Shown here one piece after another: positions 50,678-60,677 of a DNA stretch of 64,000 bases (its first letter is position 1; every line of letters begins with the position of its first letter). The position numbers and the translations under genes are program-made. The notes under the pieces were generated by a model that ran no database searches, was not told where the DNA came from, and saw only the letters and a list, made by a program, of their open reading frames with translations. The DNA lies in contig NZ_OU015321.1 of assembly GCF_907163105.1 (NCBI RefSeq), positions 682,001-746,000 on the forward strand, read 5' to 3'. The stretch comes from Cloacibacterium caeni (lineage in GTDB: Bacteria > Bacteroidota > Bacteroidia > Flavobacteriales > Weeksellaceae).

Positions 50678-51142
50678 ATGAATTATATTATCCAAAAACT
50701 TAAAAATTTAACTTACCATACACATTTAGGTTCACTCTTAAAACCTATAGAAAGTGAACTGAAAGAGTATCAGTTTTTAATAACAGACTACCTTTTCCTC
50801 TCTCCTGAAAAAGACTTGCCGATTCAGAATTTTTCCAGCAATTATGAAATATTTGATGCTGAAAATTTTTTAGAATTAGCCCAAAAAGATATCAAGTTCA
50901 ATTATGGATATTTTGCAGCAATCCCAAAGGATAAAGAGATTGTCTTAGACTTAGAAAATTTGCCTTATGTAGAAGGAAATCCGGAAATTTGGTATAATGA
51001 TTTTTTAAGAGATGACGCCGAAATAGAGATTTATGCTTACGATGGCAGTTATAGTCTAATAAAATTTAAAAATTCAAAATTATCTAATACCTTTGCAGAG
51101 TATTTTCCAGAGGCTGAATTGCTGGAGAATTTTCAATTTTAA
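50678..51142 (+). CDS. Hypothetical acidic protein
   Basis: A 154-aa acidic cytoplasmic protein with no family I recognise (LGSLLKPIESELKEYQFLITDYLFLS; AEIEIYAYDGSYSLIKFKNSKLSNTF). It starts 3 bp after the NlpC/P60 gene and ends 19 bp before dapD, so it is probably co-transcribed with both. The alternating alpha/beta pattern is compatible with an immunity-protein-like fold, but this is weak. Confidence 0.65.
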   Translation: MNYIIQKLKNLTYHTHLGSLLKPIESELKEYQFLITDYLFLSPEKDLPIQNFSSNYEIFDAENFLELAQKDIKFNYGYFAAIPKDKEIVLDLENLPYVEGNPEIWYNDFLRDDAEIEIYAYDGSYSLIKFKNSKLSNTFAEYFPEAELLENFQF

Positions 51143-51161
51143 CTAAAAAATTAAAATAATT

Positions 51162-51974
51162 ATGTCTTTACAACAAACCATTGAGAACATTTGGGATAAC
51201 AGAGATTTATTACAAAAAGAAGAGAGTAAAACTGCCATTAGAGAAGTAATCGCTCTTTTAGATAAAGGCGAATTGCGTGTTGCTGAACCTACAGAAAACG
51301 GTTGGCAAGTAAACGAATGGGTGAAAAAAGCAGTAGTAATGTATTTCCCTATTCAGAAAATGGAAACCATAGAAGTAGGTCCTTTTGAATTCCATGATAA
51401 AATTCCTTTGAAGAAAAATTATGCAGAAAAAGGAGTGAGAGTGGTTCCTCATGCTGTGGCTAGAGAAGGGGCTTACATTTCTCCGGGAGTAATCTTAATG
51501 CCTTCTTATGTAAATATTGGTGCGTATGTAGATTCCGGAACTATGGTAGATACTTGGGCAACGGTTGGTTCTTGTGCTCAAATTGGTAAAAACGTTCACT
51601 TAAGCGGTGGAGTAGGAATTGGTGGAGTTCTCGAACCATTACAAGCAGCTCCAGTAATCATTGAAGATGATTGTTTCGTGGGTTCTAGATGTATTGTGGT
51701 AGAAGGAGTTCATGTAGAAAAAGAAGCTGTTTTAGGTGCAAACGTAGTGCTTACAGCTTCTACTAAAATTATAGACGTAACAGGTGATACTCCAGTAGAA
51801 TTGAAAGGAAGAGTTCCTGCACGTTCTGTGGTGATTCCGGGAAGTTATACGAAGCAATTCCCTGCAGGCGAATTCCAAGTTCCTTGTGCTTTAATTATCG
51901 GTAAAAGAAAAGAATCTACAGATAAGAAAACCTCTCTAAACGATGCTTTAAGAGAAAATAATGTAGCGGTATAA
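51162..51974 (+). CDS. dapD: 2,3,4,5-tetrahydropyridine-2,6-dicarboxylate N-succinyltransferase
   Basis: A 270-aa enzyme of the succinylase branch of lysine/meso-diaminopimelate synthesis. The N-terminal helical part ends at WVKKAVVMYFPI. The left-handed beta-helix hexapeptide repeats run from about residue 90 (GAYISPGVILMPSYVNIGAYVDSGTMVDTWATVGSCAQIGKNVHLSGGVGIGGVLEP), and end KTSLNDALRE. Length normal. It provides a peptidoglycan precursor. Confidence 0.95.
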   Translation: MSLQQTIENIWDNRDLLQKEESKTAIREVIALLDKGELRVAEPTENGWQVNEWVKKAVVMYFPIQKMETIEVGPFEFHDKIPLKKNYAEKGVRVVPHAVAREGAYISPGVILMPSYVNIGAYVDSGTMVDTWATVGSCAQIGKNVHLSGGVGIGGVLEPLQAAPVIIEDDCFVGSRCIVVEGVHVEKEAVLGANVVLTASTKIIDVTGDTPVELKGRVPARSVVIPGSYTKQFPAGEFQVPCALIIGKRKESTDKKTSLNDALRENNVAV

Positions 51975-52727
51975 ATGGAGAAAATCGTAGTATACACTGC
52001 TATTTTTGGAGGGTATAATGAGCTTATTGAACAACCCCAATTTGAAAATGTAGATTACGTTTGTTTTACAGACCGTAATCTATCATCTTCTACTTGGAAG
52101 GTGGTAGTGGTTCCAAAACCGCCAGTTGGCGACGACAATACCCGAAATAACAGATTCTACAAAATTTTACCGCATCTTCATTTGCAGGATTATCAATATA
52201 GCATTTATATTGATGGTAATTTTATTATTAAAAAAAATCCACAGTTATTGATTAAAAATTTCTTGAATGAAGAGGTTTCCATGGCCTGTTTTGATCATAA
52301 TCAAACCATTATGGACCCTAGAAATTGCGTTTATCAAGAATATGAAGCCATCGTAGCATTAGCCGAAACAGAAAATAAGGTAAAAGACGATTTAGAAGTC
52401 ATCAAAAAACATATTGATTTCCTAAAATCTGAAAACTATCCTGAAAACAATGGTCTTATTTCTGGTGGAGTGTTAGTAAGAAAACATTATGACGAAAAGC
52501 TCATCAAAGTCATGGAAGAATGGTGGTATTTTGTGAAGAATTTTTCTAAAAGAGACCAATTGAGTTTCAATTATGTCGCGTGGAAACATCATTTTAAATA
52601 CAATGTAATTCCAGGAGACATCAGAAAGAAAAATGATTACGTATATCTTCTTGGGAAACATAAAACCAATATTGCCAAAGACTTATGGAAATATAAAATC
52701 AAAAGATTTTTAGGTCTTAACTCATAA
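51975..52727 (+). CDS. Glycosyltransferase domain protein (DUF616-like)
   Basis: A 250-aa protein with VYTAIFGGYNELIEQP, VDYVCFTDRN, and YSIYIDGNFIIKKNPQLLI (an acidic metal motif), then CFDHNQTIMDPRNCVYQE and an RDQLSFNYVAWKH segment, as in DUF616/TOD1-type glycosyltransferases. Its ATG directly follows the dapD stop codon, so it is translationally coupled. The acceptor is unknown; a cell-surface glycan is likely. Confidence 0.82.
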   Translation: MEKIVVYTAIFGGYNELIEQPQFENVDYVCFTDRNLSSSTWKVVVVPKPPVGDDNTRNNRFYKILPHLHLQDYQYSIYIDGNFIIKKNPQLLIKNFLNEEVSMACFDHNQTIMDPRNCVYQEYEAIVALAETENKVKDDLEVIKKHIDFLKSENYPENNGLISGGVLVRKHYDEKLIKVMEEWWYFVKNFSKRDQLSFNYVAWKHHFKYNVIPGDIRKKNDYVYLLGKHKTNIAKDLWKYKIKRFLGLNS

Positions 52728-52758
52728 AAAAAATCTACTCTTTACGAGTAGATTTTTT
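52728..52758 (+). terminator. Rho-independent terminator
   Basis: AAAATCTACTC pairs with GAGTAGATTTT around TTTAC, followed by a T run. Confidence 0.88.
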
Positions 52759-52952
52759 ATTTATAAATTGTTGTCTTTTATTCATAAAACACAAAGAATT
52801 TCAATTATTTACTTTATTTTTTTTCAATCTAAAACTCTTAGCTTCATCAATTCGCTAGCGAATTTTAACTTTGCTTTCTTGATTATTTTTGTTTTATGCA
52901 ATTAATCTTTGCGTTTAAAAATAAATTAGATTTTTCTGATGACGATGGTTTA
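52759..52952. repeat. Intergenic element with AATTCGCTAGCGAATT palindrome
   Basis: The palindrome at about 52849-52864 is followed by AACTTTGCTTTCTTGATT and ATCTTTGCGTTTAAAAATAAAT, the same order as the copy at 46677-46746. No gene. Confidence 0.65.
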
Positions 52953-53771
52953 TTAATTTTCTTCTAATTTTTTCAATCCATTAAGCGTAATGTATCTTTT
53001 TAGACTTTGATTTTCTTTCATAATGGCTTCATTCACACTTTGGTCGCTCCAATTTTCTTTGTGATAAAGGTGATATTGTACTGCAAAATTTCTAAGCGAA
53101 TATAAGTGGTAACCCATTCCCTCAAAACGCCAAGTTAAGTCAATGTCTTCACCAATTGCGGGCAAAACATAATCTTCATTAAAACCATTAATTTTTTCCA
53201 ATGCTGACTTGTAACAAGAAAAATTACAACCTTTTATTTGGCTCATTTTTCTAAGGTACGCAATGAAAGAAAATATAGATTTTGGTGAAATATAAATTCC
53301 TTCTTCATAGAATTTTGCACCATCTTTTTTGATGGATTTTATCTCGGGGAGAATTACTTTTGCAAATTCAGAAACCGTTTTTGCGTTTCTTAATTGGTCA
53401 GAATAGTTAGGACCGAGCTTGATTCTTTTACCTGCTAAAATTCTATCTTCTCGAGCAAATTTTAAGTGATTTTCTATAAAATTTGGGTGTAAAACGCAAT
53501 CACCATCTATAAAAATAAAGTAATCAGCATCTATTGTTCTAATGGTATTGTTGAGTGCTTTATTTTTTTGCCAACCTAGATCTTCTTGAGTTAAGTGAAT
53601 TAAATCTAACTTTCCACTGTAGTTTTTTACAAAATCAGCCATTTCTGTACTGTTTCCATCCTCGGAAATCACAGTTATAAAGTCAGAAACACTTTGCTGT
53701 TCTAAAGATTTTAAAACGATGGCTAAATCGGCAGTGTTTTTATATACAGAAATAATAAGTGCTGATTTCAT
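52953..53771 (-). CDS. Family 2 glycosyltransferase
   Basis: A 272-aa GT-A enzyme. It starts MKSALIISVYKNTADLAIVLKSL, has the nucleotide region VISEDGNSTEM, the metal motif FIDGDCVLHPNFI, and a Glyco_transf_7C-like segment (GFNEDYVLPAIGEDIDLTWRFEGMGY) with the acidic catalytic base. Together with the next gene (similar organisation) it probably acts on surface polysaccharide. No membrane segment. Confidence 0.88.
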   Translation of the reverse strand: MKSALIISVYKNTADLAIVLKSLEQQSVSDFITVISEDGNSTEMADFVKNYSGKLDLIHLTQEDLGWQKNKALNNTIRTIDADYFIFIDGDCVLHPNFIENHLKFAREDRILAGKRIKLGPNYSDQLRNAKTVSEFAKVILPEIKSIKKDGAKFYEEGIYISPKSIFSFIAYLRKMSQIKGCNFSCYKSALEKINGFNEDYVLPAIGEDIDLTWRFEGMGYHLYSLRNFAVQYHLYHKENWSDQSVNEAIMKENQSLKRYITLNGLKKLEEN

Positions 53772-53858
53772 ATGTAGTTATTTATTGTTTTTAAAGGTCA
53801 TATGCAATCGCTGATTCTTCATTAGCGTTTGTATTTGCTAATTATGACGATTTCATAC

Positions 53859-54674
53859 TTATAAATTGGTGGTGATTCCTTGTTCAGTCCAAGTCAGTTT
53901 TTGGTCTCTTGTGTTTTTTCTGATGGCATTGTTTTTTGCCCAAGTTTCAGGATTTACATAACCTCTTGCATGGTCTAGATGCACGCAAATTGCGCTGTAT
54001 CTTATTTGTTTTCCCTTAACTCCAAGATTTTCTAGCCTTTCTCCTAATTCTCGGTCTTGTCCGCCATATTGCATTTCTTGGTTGAAACCATTAATTTTTA
54101 CTAAATCTTTTTTCCATCCAGAAGCGTTATGACCATTCCAAGAAGGTTTAGTAGGTGTTAAAAAATTGAGAAGTTTCGCTTTGAAAGCTTTAGCTGTCAA
54201 TTTATTGTTTTTAAAAGATTTTTTCAGCCCATTTTGGGTTAACCATTTCACATCAAAACAGTTTTGAGAAATAATATCTTCTCTACTGATGAGTTTTGAA
54301 ATATTCATGGGCAACATGAAATAACCTCCCGATAAAAATCTTCCCGATTCTCTATTGTTAAGGTGAGTTTCTACAAAATCTTTTCTGGGAATACAATCTC
54401 CATCGGTAAAAATCAAATAATCCGTATTGGAAGCAAGTATGGCTTTATTTAGAATCTGTGATTTCTGAAAACCATTGTCTTCTTGCCAAACATGAATAAT
54501 AGGAATATCTAGTTCAGTTTTGTATTTCTCAATCAAGTTTTTTGTGGCTTCTCTAGAGCCATCATCAGCAATAATAATTTCGAAATCTTTGGTAGTTTGT
54601 ACGCTAAATCCCCAAATCACTTTTTCTAGCCATTCTTCCGAATTATAGGTACTAAAAATTACCGATGCTTTCAT
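53859..54674 (-). CDS. Family 2 glycosyltransferase
   Basis: A 271-aa protein, paralogous in layout to the neighbour: MKASVIFSTYNSEEWLEKVIWGF, IIADDGSREATKNLI, LIFTDGDCIPRKDFVETHL (DxD), and WNGHNASGWKKDLVKINGFNQEMQYGGQDRELGERL of the galactosyltransferase-type C-terminus. It is read on the minus strand, 87 bp from the other glycosyltransferase. Confidence 0.88.
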   Translation of the reverse strand: MKASVIFSTYNSEEWLEKVIWGFSVQTTKDFEIIIADDGSREATKNLIEKYKTELDIPIIHVWQEDNGFQKSQILNKAILASNTDYLIFTDGDCIPRKDFVETHLNNRESGRFLSGGYFMLPMNISKLISREDIISQNCFDVKWLTQNGLKKSFKNNKLTAKAFKAKLLNFLTPTKPSWNGHNASGWKKDLVKINGFNQEMQYGGQDRELGERLENLGVKGKQIRYSAICVHLDHARGYVNPETWAKNNAIRKNTRDQKLTWTEQGITTNL

Positions 54675-54790
54675 ATTTTTTATATTTCGTCACAAAGATA
54701 CTTTTTTAGCCTAATATTCAAAAATTCCGCAGAACGATATTTGTTACGTTCAAAAATTTGAAAAATAATTTCCATTTTCAAAAAAATCTC

Positions 54791-54798
54791 TATATTTG
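54791..54798 (+). promoter_or_regulatory. his: Putative -7 element of the his operon (TATATTTG)
   Basis: A perfect TANNTTTG match, 19 bp upstream of the leader ATG. The nearest upstream TTG is at 54759-54761, further than usual. Confidence 0.5.
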
Positions 54799-54817
54799 CA
54801 AAAGAATTAGACAAAAA

Positions 54818-54862
54818 ATGAAAAATTTAAACTTAATCCATCATCATCATCATCTCATCTAA
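54818..54862 (+). CDS. hisL: His operon leader peptide
   Basis: ATG at 54818 begins a 14-codon ORF, MKNLNLIHHHHHLI, with five consecutive CAT codons (54839-54853) and a TAA at 54860. It is located between the promoter and a terminator ahead of hisG. A run of histidine codons in a short leader is the hallmark of translation-coupled attenuation: low His-tRNA stalls the ribosome and favours readthrough. Confidence 0.9.
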   Translation: MKNLNLIHHHHHLI

Positions 54863-54946
54863 AGGCGAGTTGATAATGTATCATGTATTATAGTTAATAA
54901 AATATTTACAATCCGCCTTGAGTTTTTCAGGCGGATTTTTCTTTTT
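54862..54946 (+). promoter_or_regulatory. His attenuator (antiterminator and terminator)
   Basis: AAGGCG (54862-54867), just after the leader stop, can pair with CGCCTT (54914-54919). The latter is also the 5' arm of the terminator AATCCGCCT (54910-54918) / AGGCGGATT (54929-54937), followed by TTTTTCTTTTT. The two pairings exclude each other, as expected of an attenuator. Confidence 0.75.
54910..54946 (+). terminator. Attenuator terminator upstream of hisG
   Basis: 9-bp perfect stem AATCCGCCT/AGGCGGATT with a 10-nt loop and a U-rich tail. Confidence 0.85.
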
Positions 54947-54988
54947 CATTACTGCAGAACTCGAGGCTTAAAAAAATAAAATCAAAAA

Positions 54989-55846
54989 ATGAGTTCACTT
55001 AAAATTGCAGTTCAAAAAAGCGGAAGACTTTTCGAAGATTCTATTAAACTTCTCAAAGATTGCGGGATTTCTTATGATAATGGCAAAGACCAATTAAAAG
55101 TTCAAGTAGAAAATTTCCCTATCGAAATATATTTTCTTAGAAATTCAGATATCCCACAATACGTAGAAGATGGAGTGGTAGATGTAGCCATCGTTGGCGA
55201 AAATTTACTTATTGAGAAACAAAAAAACATCGAAATTGTACAGAAATTAGGTTTTTCTAAATGTAGAGTTTCTCTAGCTGTTCCGAAAGAAGTAGAAACT
55301 GATGATGTAACGTATTTTCAAGGCAAAAAAATAGCGACTTCTTATCCAAATACCGTTAAAACTTTCCTTGCAGAAAACAATATTGAAGCAGAAATTCACG
55401 TGATTTCTGGTTCCGTAGAAATTGCTCCAAATATGGGATTAGCAGACGGAATTTGTGATATTGTAAGCTCAGGAAGTACACTTTTTAAAAATGGATTGAG
55501 AGAAACCGTAACCATCTTGAAATCTGAGGCAGTTTTGGCAAAAAATAAAAATCTTTCTGCTGAGAAATTAGAAATTTTAGAGAGACTTTTGTTCAGAATT
55601 CAGGCAGTTTTGAAATCTAAAAACACCAAATACATCTTGATGAACGTTCCTAATGAAAAAATTCAAGAAGTTTCTAGCATTTTGCCAGTGTTGAAGAGTC
55701 CTACCATCGTACCTTTGGTAGAAGAAGGTTGGAGCAGTTTACACTCTGTGATTGAAGAAAAAAGATTCTGGGAAGTAATAGACCAACTCAAAAAAGCAGG
55801 AGCAGAAGGAATTCTCATTATTCCAATCGAAAAAATGATTTTATAA
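54989..55846 (+). CDS. hisG: ATP phosphoribosyltransferase (long form)
   Basis: A 285-aa HisG catalysing the first step of histidine synthesis. It begins LKIAVQKSGRLFEDSIKLLKDCGI, has DVAIVGENLLIE and the PRPP-binding region GSVEIAPNMGLADGICDIVSSGSTL. The C-terminal 75 residues form the regulatory HisG_C domain (PVLKSPTIVPLVEEGWSSLHSVI), so histidine feedback is expected and HisZ is not needed. First structural gene after the attenuator. Confidence 0.96.
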   Translation: MSSLKIAVQKSGRLFEDSIKLLKDCGISYDNGKDQLKVQVENFPIEIYFLRNSDIPQYVEDGVVDVAIVGENLLIEKQKNIEIVQKLGFSKCRVSLAVPKEVETDDVTYFQGKKIATSYPNTVKTFLAENNIEAEIHVISGSVEIAPNMGLADGICDIVSSGSTLFKNGLRETVTILKSEAVLAKNKNLSAEKLEILERLLFRIQAVLKSKNTKYILMNVPNEKIQEVSSILPVLKSPTIVPLVEEGWSSLHSVIEEKRFWEVIDQLKKAGAEGILIIPIEKMIL

Positions 55847-55891
55847 TTTACTACTCAACGACTGAACAACTTCAAGACTTTACAATTAATT

Positions 55892-57184
55892 ATGAACATA
55901 ATAGAATTCCCTCCTAAAAATACATTCAACAGACTTATCAAAAGACCTGTTTTTGAAAAAAATGACATCGAAAATCTCATCAAAGGAATTTTCGAAAAAG
56001 TAGAAAATGAAGGCGATAATGCTTTGAAATTTTACGCTGAAAAATTTGACAATCAAGTTTTAGATGCCATTGAAGTTTCTCAGCAAGAAATTGAAGAAGC
56101 TGTCGGTTTGGTAGATGAAGAACTGAAAATTGCCATCAATACAGCAAAATCTAATATTGAAAAATTCCACCAGTCTCAAAAAGAAATTCCACAACAAATA
56201 GAAACAACAGAAGGAGTCGTTTGTTGGCGAGAAAGCAGAGCGATTGATAAAGTAGGTTTATACATTCCAGGAGGAACAGCGCCACTTTTTTCTACAGTTT
56301 TAATGTTAGCGGTTCCAGCACAAATTGCGGGTTGTAAAGAGATTATTCTTTGTTCGCCACCTCAAAAAAACGGAAAAATAAATCCTATTATTTTATATGT
56401 GGCAAATCTTTGCGGAGTTTCTAAAATTTTTAAAGTTGGCGGAGCTCAAGCCATTGCTGCAATGAGTTTAGGTACAGAAACTGTTCCGAAAGTGTATAAA
56501 ATTTTCGGGCCAGGAAATCAATTTGTAACCGAAGCCAAGATTTTTGCTCAGAAATTAGGAATCGCTATTGATATGCCAGCTGGACCGAGTGAAGTTTTGG
56601 TGATGGCAGATGAAACCGCAAATCCAATTTTTGTAGCTGCAGATTTACTTTCTCAGGCAGAACACGGAGCAGATTCTCAGGTGGTTTTCTTGACGACTTC
56701 CAAAGAAATTTTAGAAAAAGTTAAACAAGAAACCGAAGTTCAATTACAAGATTTACCTAGAAAAGATATCGCCGAGAAAGCTCTAGAAAACAGTAGTTTT
56801 ATCCTATTAAATTCCATTGAAGAATGTATTGAATTTAGCAATGAATATGCTCCAGAACACTTGATTCTTTCCATCGAAAATCCTGAAAATATTTTATCAG
56901 AAATTACCAATGCAGGTTCTATTTTCTTAGGCAATTATACGCCAGAAAGTGCAGGAGATTATGCCAGCGGAACCAATCACACTTTGCCTACCAATGGTAA
57001 TGCAAGAGCTTACAGTGGTGTTTCTTTAGACAGTTTTGTAAAGAAAATTACCATTCAAAAAATTTCTGAAAAAGGAATTCAGAATCTTGGGAAAACGATT
57101 GAAAAAATGGCAGCAGAAGAAGGGCTTTTTGCACATAAAAATGCAGTTACATTACGCTTAAAAAATTTAGAAAATGGAATTTAA
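55892..57184 (+). CDS. hisD: Histidinol dehydrogenase
   Basis: A 430-aa zinc enzyme carrying out the last two oxidations to histidine. Motifs: IDKVGLYIPGGTAPLFSTVLMLAVPA, KIFKVGGAQAIAAMSLGTETVPKV, IDMPAGPSEVLVMAD, LSQAEHGADSQVVFL, EYAPEHLIL and SAGDYASGTNHTLPT with the zinc/catalytic histidines. Length normal. Overlaps hisC by 11 bp. Confidence 0.97.
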   Translation: MNIIEFPPKNTFNRLIKRPVFEKNDIENLIKGIFEKVENEGDNALKFYAEKFDNQVLDAIEVSQQEIEEAVGLVDEELKIAINTAKSNIEKFHQSQKEIPQQIETTEGVVCWRESRAIDKVGLYIPGGTAPLFSTVLMLAVPAQIAGCKEIILCSPPQKNGKINPIILYVANLCGVSKIFKVGGAQAIAAMSLGTETVPKVYKIFGPGNQFVTEAKIFAQKLGIAIDMPAGPSEVLVMADETANPIFVAADLLSQAEHGADSQVVFLTTSKEILEKVKQETEVQLQDLPRKDIAEKALENSSFILLNSIEECIEFSNEYAPEHLILSIENPENILSEITNAGSIFLGNYTPESAGDYASGTNHTLPTNGNARAYSGVSLDSFVKKITIQKISEKGIQNLGKTIEKMAAEEGLFAHKNAVTLRLKNLENGI

Positions 57185-58202
57185 ACTCGAAAATTTAGTA
57201 AGAGAAAATCTTAGAAATTTAAAACCCTATACTTCGCTTCGTGATAGTCAAAATTTTGATGCACCTGTTTTTTTGGAAGCCAACGAGAATCCTTTCGGTG
57301 AGTACAATCGTTATCCAGATTCTACACAAAAAAAACTGAAGGAAAAATTAAGTGAACTTAAAAATATCAACCCAGAGAATCTTTTCATCGGGAACGGAAG
57401 TGATGAATTGATAGACTTGATTATCAAAGCTTTTTGTGAGCCTAGAAAAGATGAAATTTTGGTCATGAATCCATCGTTTGTAATGTATTCTTTTTATGCT
57501 AAAATCAATGATAATAAAGTTAATGCTTTAGAATTAGATGAAAATTTTCAAATTGATAAAGAAGATTTTTCACAAAAAATTCAAAATGAAAACTTGAAGG
57601 TTTTATTTCTTTGTTCACCCAATAATCCTACAGGAAATAAAGTGGATGATTTAGAATTTTTCATTGAAAATTTCTCTGGAATTGTGGTTTTAGATGAGGC
57701 TTACATAGAATTTTCTTCTAGAAAATCAGCGATTTCTTGGTTAGCAAAATATCCAAATCTTATTGTTCTACAAACCCTTTCTAAAGCTTATGGAATGGCA
57801 GGTTTGAGAATTGGAATTGGCGCGGCTTCTACAGAAATCGCTACTTTGATGAATACCATAAAAGGACCTTATAACGTGAATTCTTTAAGCCAAAAAATAG
57901 CTTTGGAACAACTTAATGATGGAAAAATTTTTAAGGAAAATTTGGAACAAATTTTAGCAGAAAGAGAGTTTCTAAAAGTTCAATTGAATGAATTGGATTT
58001 TGTAAAAAAAATCTATCCTACAGAAGCCAATTTTTTCTTAATCAAAGTAAAAAATCCAATAGAAATATATGAATTTTTGCTCGCTCAGAATATCTTAACC
58101 AGTCTAAGACATCCTCAAATTGAAAATGCATTGAGAATTAATGTAGGTTCAAAAGAAGAAAATCAAAAACTATTACAATCACTCAAAAATTATAAAAATT
58201 AA
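57174..58202 (+). CDS. hisC: Histidinol-phosphate aminotransferase
   Basis: A 342-aa fold-type I PLP enzyme. [64 protein letters not shown], and [17 protein letters not shown] with the PLP lysine (Lys204). The start overlaps the hisD end and the stop is 1 bp from hisB, which indicates tight translational coupling. Confidence 0.96.
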   Translation: MEFKLENLVRENLRNLKPYTSLRDSQNFDAPVFLEANENPFGEYNRYPDSTQKKLKEKLSELKNINPENLFIGNGSDELIDLIIKAFCEPRKDEILVMNPSFVMYSFYAKINDNKVNALELDENFQIDKEDFSQKIQNENLKVLFLCSPNNPTGNKVDDLEFFIENFSGIVVLDEAYIEFSSRKSAISWLAKYPNLIVLQTLSKAYGMAGLRIGIGAASTEIATLMNTIKGPYNVNSLSQKIALEQLNDGKIFKENLEQILAEREFLKVQLNELDFVKKIYPTEANFFLIKVKNPIEIYEFLLAQNILTSLRHPQIENALRINVGSKEENQKLLQSLKNYKN

Positions 58203-58203
58203 A

Positions 58204-59301
58204 ATGAAAAAAAAAGTATTATTCATCGATAGAGACGGAACTTTAATTATAGAACCACCAATTGATTTTCAGGTGGATTCGTTAGAAAAACTGGAATTTT
58301 ATCCAAGAGTTTTTCAGAATTTAGTTAAAATCGCTAAAGAATTAGATTACGAATTGGTGATGGTGACCAATCAAGACGGTTTGGGAACTGAGAGTTTTCC
58401 GTATGAAGATTTCATCAAACCACAGGAAAAAATGATGAAAGCTTTCGAAAATGAAGGGATTTTCTTCTCTGAAGTTTGTGTAGATGACAGTTTCGAACAC
58501 GAAAATTCACCCAACAGAAAACCAAGAACAGGAATGCTTCAAAAATACATTTTCGGAAATTATGATTTAGAAAATTCTTTTGTGATTGGTGATAGAAAAA
58601 CCGATGTGGAATTAGCGAAAAATTTAGGTTCAAAATCTATTTTTATTTCAGATGAAAGTAATGATGAAGCGACTTTTACCACCAAAAGTTGGGACGAAAT
58701 CTATCAATATCTTAAACAAATTCCAAGAAAAGCCAAAGTAAAAAGAACAACCAAAGAAACTGATATTTCGGTAGAATTAAATCTTGATGGAAGCGGAAAA
58801 TCTAGTATTGATACAGGTTTGAAGTTCTTTGATCACATGTTAGAACAAATTTCAAAACACGGAAATTTTGATTTATTTATAAAAGTTGATGGTGATTTAG
58901 AAGTTGACGAACATCACACGATTGAAGATACAGCCATCGTTTTGGGAGATTGTTTTTTACAAGCTTTGGGAAGCAAAAAAGGCATCGAAAGATATGCTTT
59001 TGTTTTGCCAATGGACGATTGTTTGGCGCAAGTTGCGATTGATTTCGGTGGAAGATCTTGGATGGTTTGGAATGCAGAATTTAAGCGTGAAAAAATTGGA
59101 GAACTGCCTACGGAAATGTTTTATCATTTCTTCAAATCGTTTTCTGACAGTGCAAAATGTAACTTGAATATTTCTGTGGAAGGAGAAAATGAACACCACA
59201 AAATTGAAAGCATTTTCAAAGCTTTTGCTAAAGTTTTGAGAAATGCTGTTGCTCAAACCGACCAAAATTTTAACCTTCCAAGTACAAAAGGAACTTTATA
59301 A
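58204..59301 (+). CDS. hisB: Bifunctional histidinol-phosphatase / imidazoleglycerol-phosphate dehydratase
   Basis: A 365-aa fusion. Residues 1-165 are the HAD-type histidinol phosphatase ([40 protein letters not shown]). The zinc-binding cysteine loop of E. coli HisB is replaced by [20 protein letters not shown], as in many bacteroidete enzymes. Residues 175-365 are IGPD ([53 protein letters not shown]) with the manganese-binding histidines. Confidence 0.95.
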   Translation: MKKKVLFIDRDGTLIIEPPIDFQVDSLEKLEFYPRVFQNLVKIAKELDYELVMVTNQDGLGTESFPYEDFIKPQEKMMKAFENEGIFFSEVCVDDSFEHENSPNRKPRTGMLQKYIFGNYDLENSFVIGDRKTDVELAKNLGSKSIFISDESNDEATFTTKSWDEIYQYLKQIPRKAKVKRTTKETDISVELNLDGSGKSSIDTGLKFFDHMLEQISKHGNFDLFIKVDGDLEVDEHHTIEDTAIVLGDCFLQALGSKKGIERYAFVLPMDDCLAQVAIDFGGRSWMVWNAEFKREKIGELPTEMFYHFFKSFSDSAKCNLNISVEGENEHHKIESIFKAFAKVLRNAVAQTDQNFNLPSTKGTL

Positions 59302-59380
59302 TAATGTAAAATGTATAATTGAGAATTGAAAATTTCAACAAATCATTTTCAACTTTCAATCTTCAACTTTCAATTAAAAA

Positions 59381-59959
59381 ATGATAGCAATTATAGACTA
59401 CGATGCAGGAAATGTAAAATCCGTTCAAAATGCCTTGAAAAAATTAGGTTTTGAAGCGGTGATTGCTTCTGACATTGAAATGATAAAAAACGCTGATAAA
59501 GTTATTTTTCCAGGAGTGGGAGAAGCTTCTTCGGCGATGAAAAAACTCAAAGAAAGAGGTTTAGATGCAGTAATTCCGAATTTAAAACAACCGGTTTTGG
59601 GAATTTGTCTCGGAATGCAACTGATGTGCAATGCTTCGGAAGAAGGCAATACAAAAGCGCTTGGGATTTTTGACTGCGAAGTGAAATTGTTCCCGAATTC
59701 TGACATCGTTCCACATATGGGTTGGAATAATGTTGCTGAAATAAAAGGAAAATTGCTAGAAAATATATCAGAAACGGATAATTTTTACTTTGTTCACAGT
59801 TATTATGCGGAAGTTGGTGAAAGTACAACATCGGTTTGCGACTATATTACGTCATTCAGTGCTACTTTGGAAAAAGACAATTTCTATGCAGCTCAATTTC
59901 ATCCAGAAAAATCTGGAGACGCTGGTTTTAAACTATTAGAAAACTTTTTGAAAATCTAA
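59381..59959 (+). CDS. hisH: Imidazole glycerol phosphate synthase, glutaminase subunit
   Basis: A 192-aa class I glutamine amidotransferase that feeds ammonia to HisF. IIDYDAGNVKSVQNALKKLG, VIFPGVGEASSAM, the nucleophile elbow GICLGMQLM (catalytic Cys), and FYAAQFHPEKSGDAGFKLLENFL with catalytic His and Glu. It follows hisB after a 79-bp gap containing short TTCAACTTTCAAT repeats. Confidence 0.96.
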   Translation: MIAIIDYDAGNVKSVQNALKKLGFEAVIASDIEMIKNADKVIFPGVGEASSAMKKLKERGLDAVIPNLKQPVLGICLGMQLMCNASEEGNTKALGIFDCEVKLFPNSDIVPHMGWNNVAEIKGKLLENISETDNFYFVHSYYAEVGESTTSVCDYITSFSATLEKDNFYAAQFHPEKSGDAGFKLLENFLKI

Positions 59960-59962
59960 AAA

Positions 59963-60673
59963 ATGAGAATTATTCCTGCAATAGACATCATCGACGGAAA
60001 GTGTGTAAGACTTTCTAAAGGTGATTATGATACCAAAAAAATATACAACGAAAATCCTGTTGAAGTAGCCAAAGAATTTGAAGACTTTGGGATTCAATAT
60101 TTGCATTTGGTAGACTTGGACGGAGCAAAAGCCAAGAAAATTATCAACCAAAAAGTAATTGAAAGCATTGCTAAAAACACGAATCTCATTATTGATTTCG
60201 GAGGTGGAATTCGTTCTGAAGAAGATTTGCAAAAAGCTTTTGATAGCGGTTCTAAAAAGGTGACTTTAGGTAGCATTGCTGTGGTAAATCCTGAGTTATG
60301 TTTGGCTTGGTTAGAAAAATTTGGAGCCGAAAAATTGATTTTGGGAGCAGATTGTTTGGATCGAAAAATCAAAACTTCGGGTTGGTTAGAAAATTCTGAA
60401 ACAGATGTGGTAGATTTCATCAAAGAATATCAGAAAAAAGGCTTCAAAGAAGTGGTTTGTACCGATATTTCAAAAGATGGAATGTTGCAAGGTCCATCCA
60501 CAGCATTGTATCAAGAAATTATAGGAAATTCAACAATTGAACTCGTTGCAAGTGGTGGAATTTCGAATATAGAAGATGTGCAAAAAATGAAAAAAATTGG
60601 TTGCGCTGGAACCATCATTGGTAAAGCGATTTATGAAGGAAGAATTTCGTTAGAACAACTGTCAAAAATTTAA
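59963..60673 (+). CDS. hisA: ProFAR isomerase (phosphoribosyl-formimino-AICAR-ribonucleotide isomerase)
   Basis: A 236-aa (beta/alpha)8 barrel: [21 protein letters not shown] (catalytic Asp8), [51 protein letters not shown] (second catalytic Asp) and [16 protein letters not shown]. Starts 3 bp after hisH. Confidence 0.96.
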   Translation: MRIIPAIDIIDGKCVRLSKGDYDTKKIYNENPVEVAKEFEDFGIQYLHLVDLDGAKAKKIINQKVIESIAKNTNLIIDFGGGIRSEEDLQKAFDSGSKKVTLGSIAVVNPELCLAWLEKFGAEKLILGADCLDRKIKTSGWLENSETDVVDFIKEYQKKGFKEVVCTDISKDGMLQGPSTALYQEIIGNSTIELVASGGISNIEDVQKMKKIGCAGTIIGKAIYEGRISLEQLSKI

Positions 60674-60677
60674 AAAA

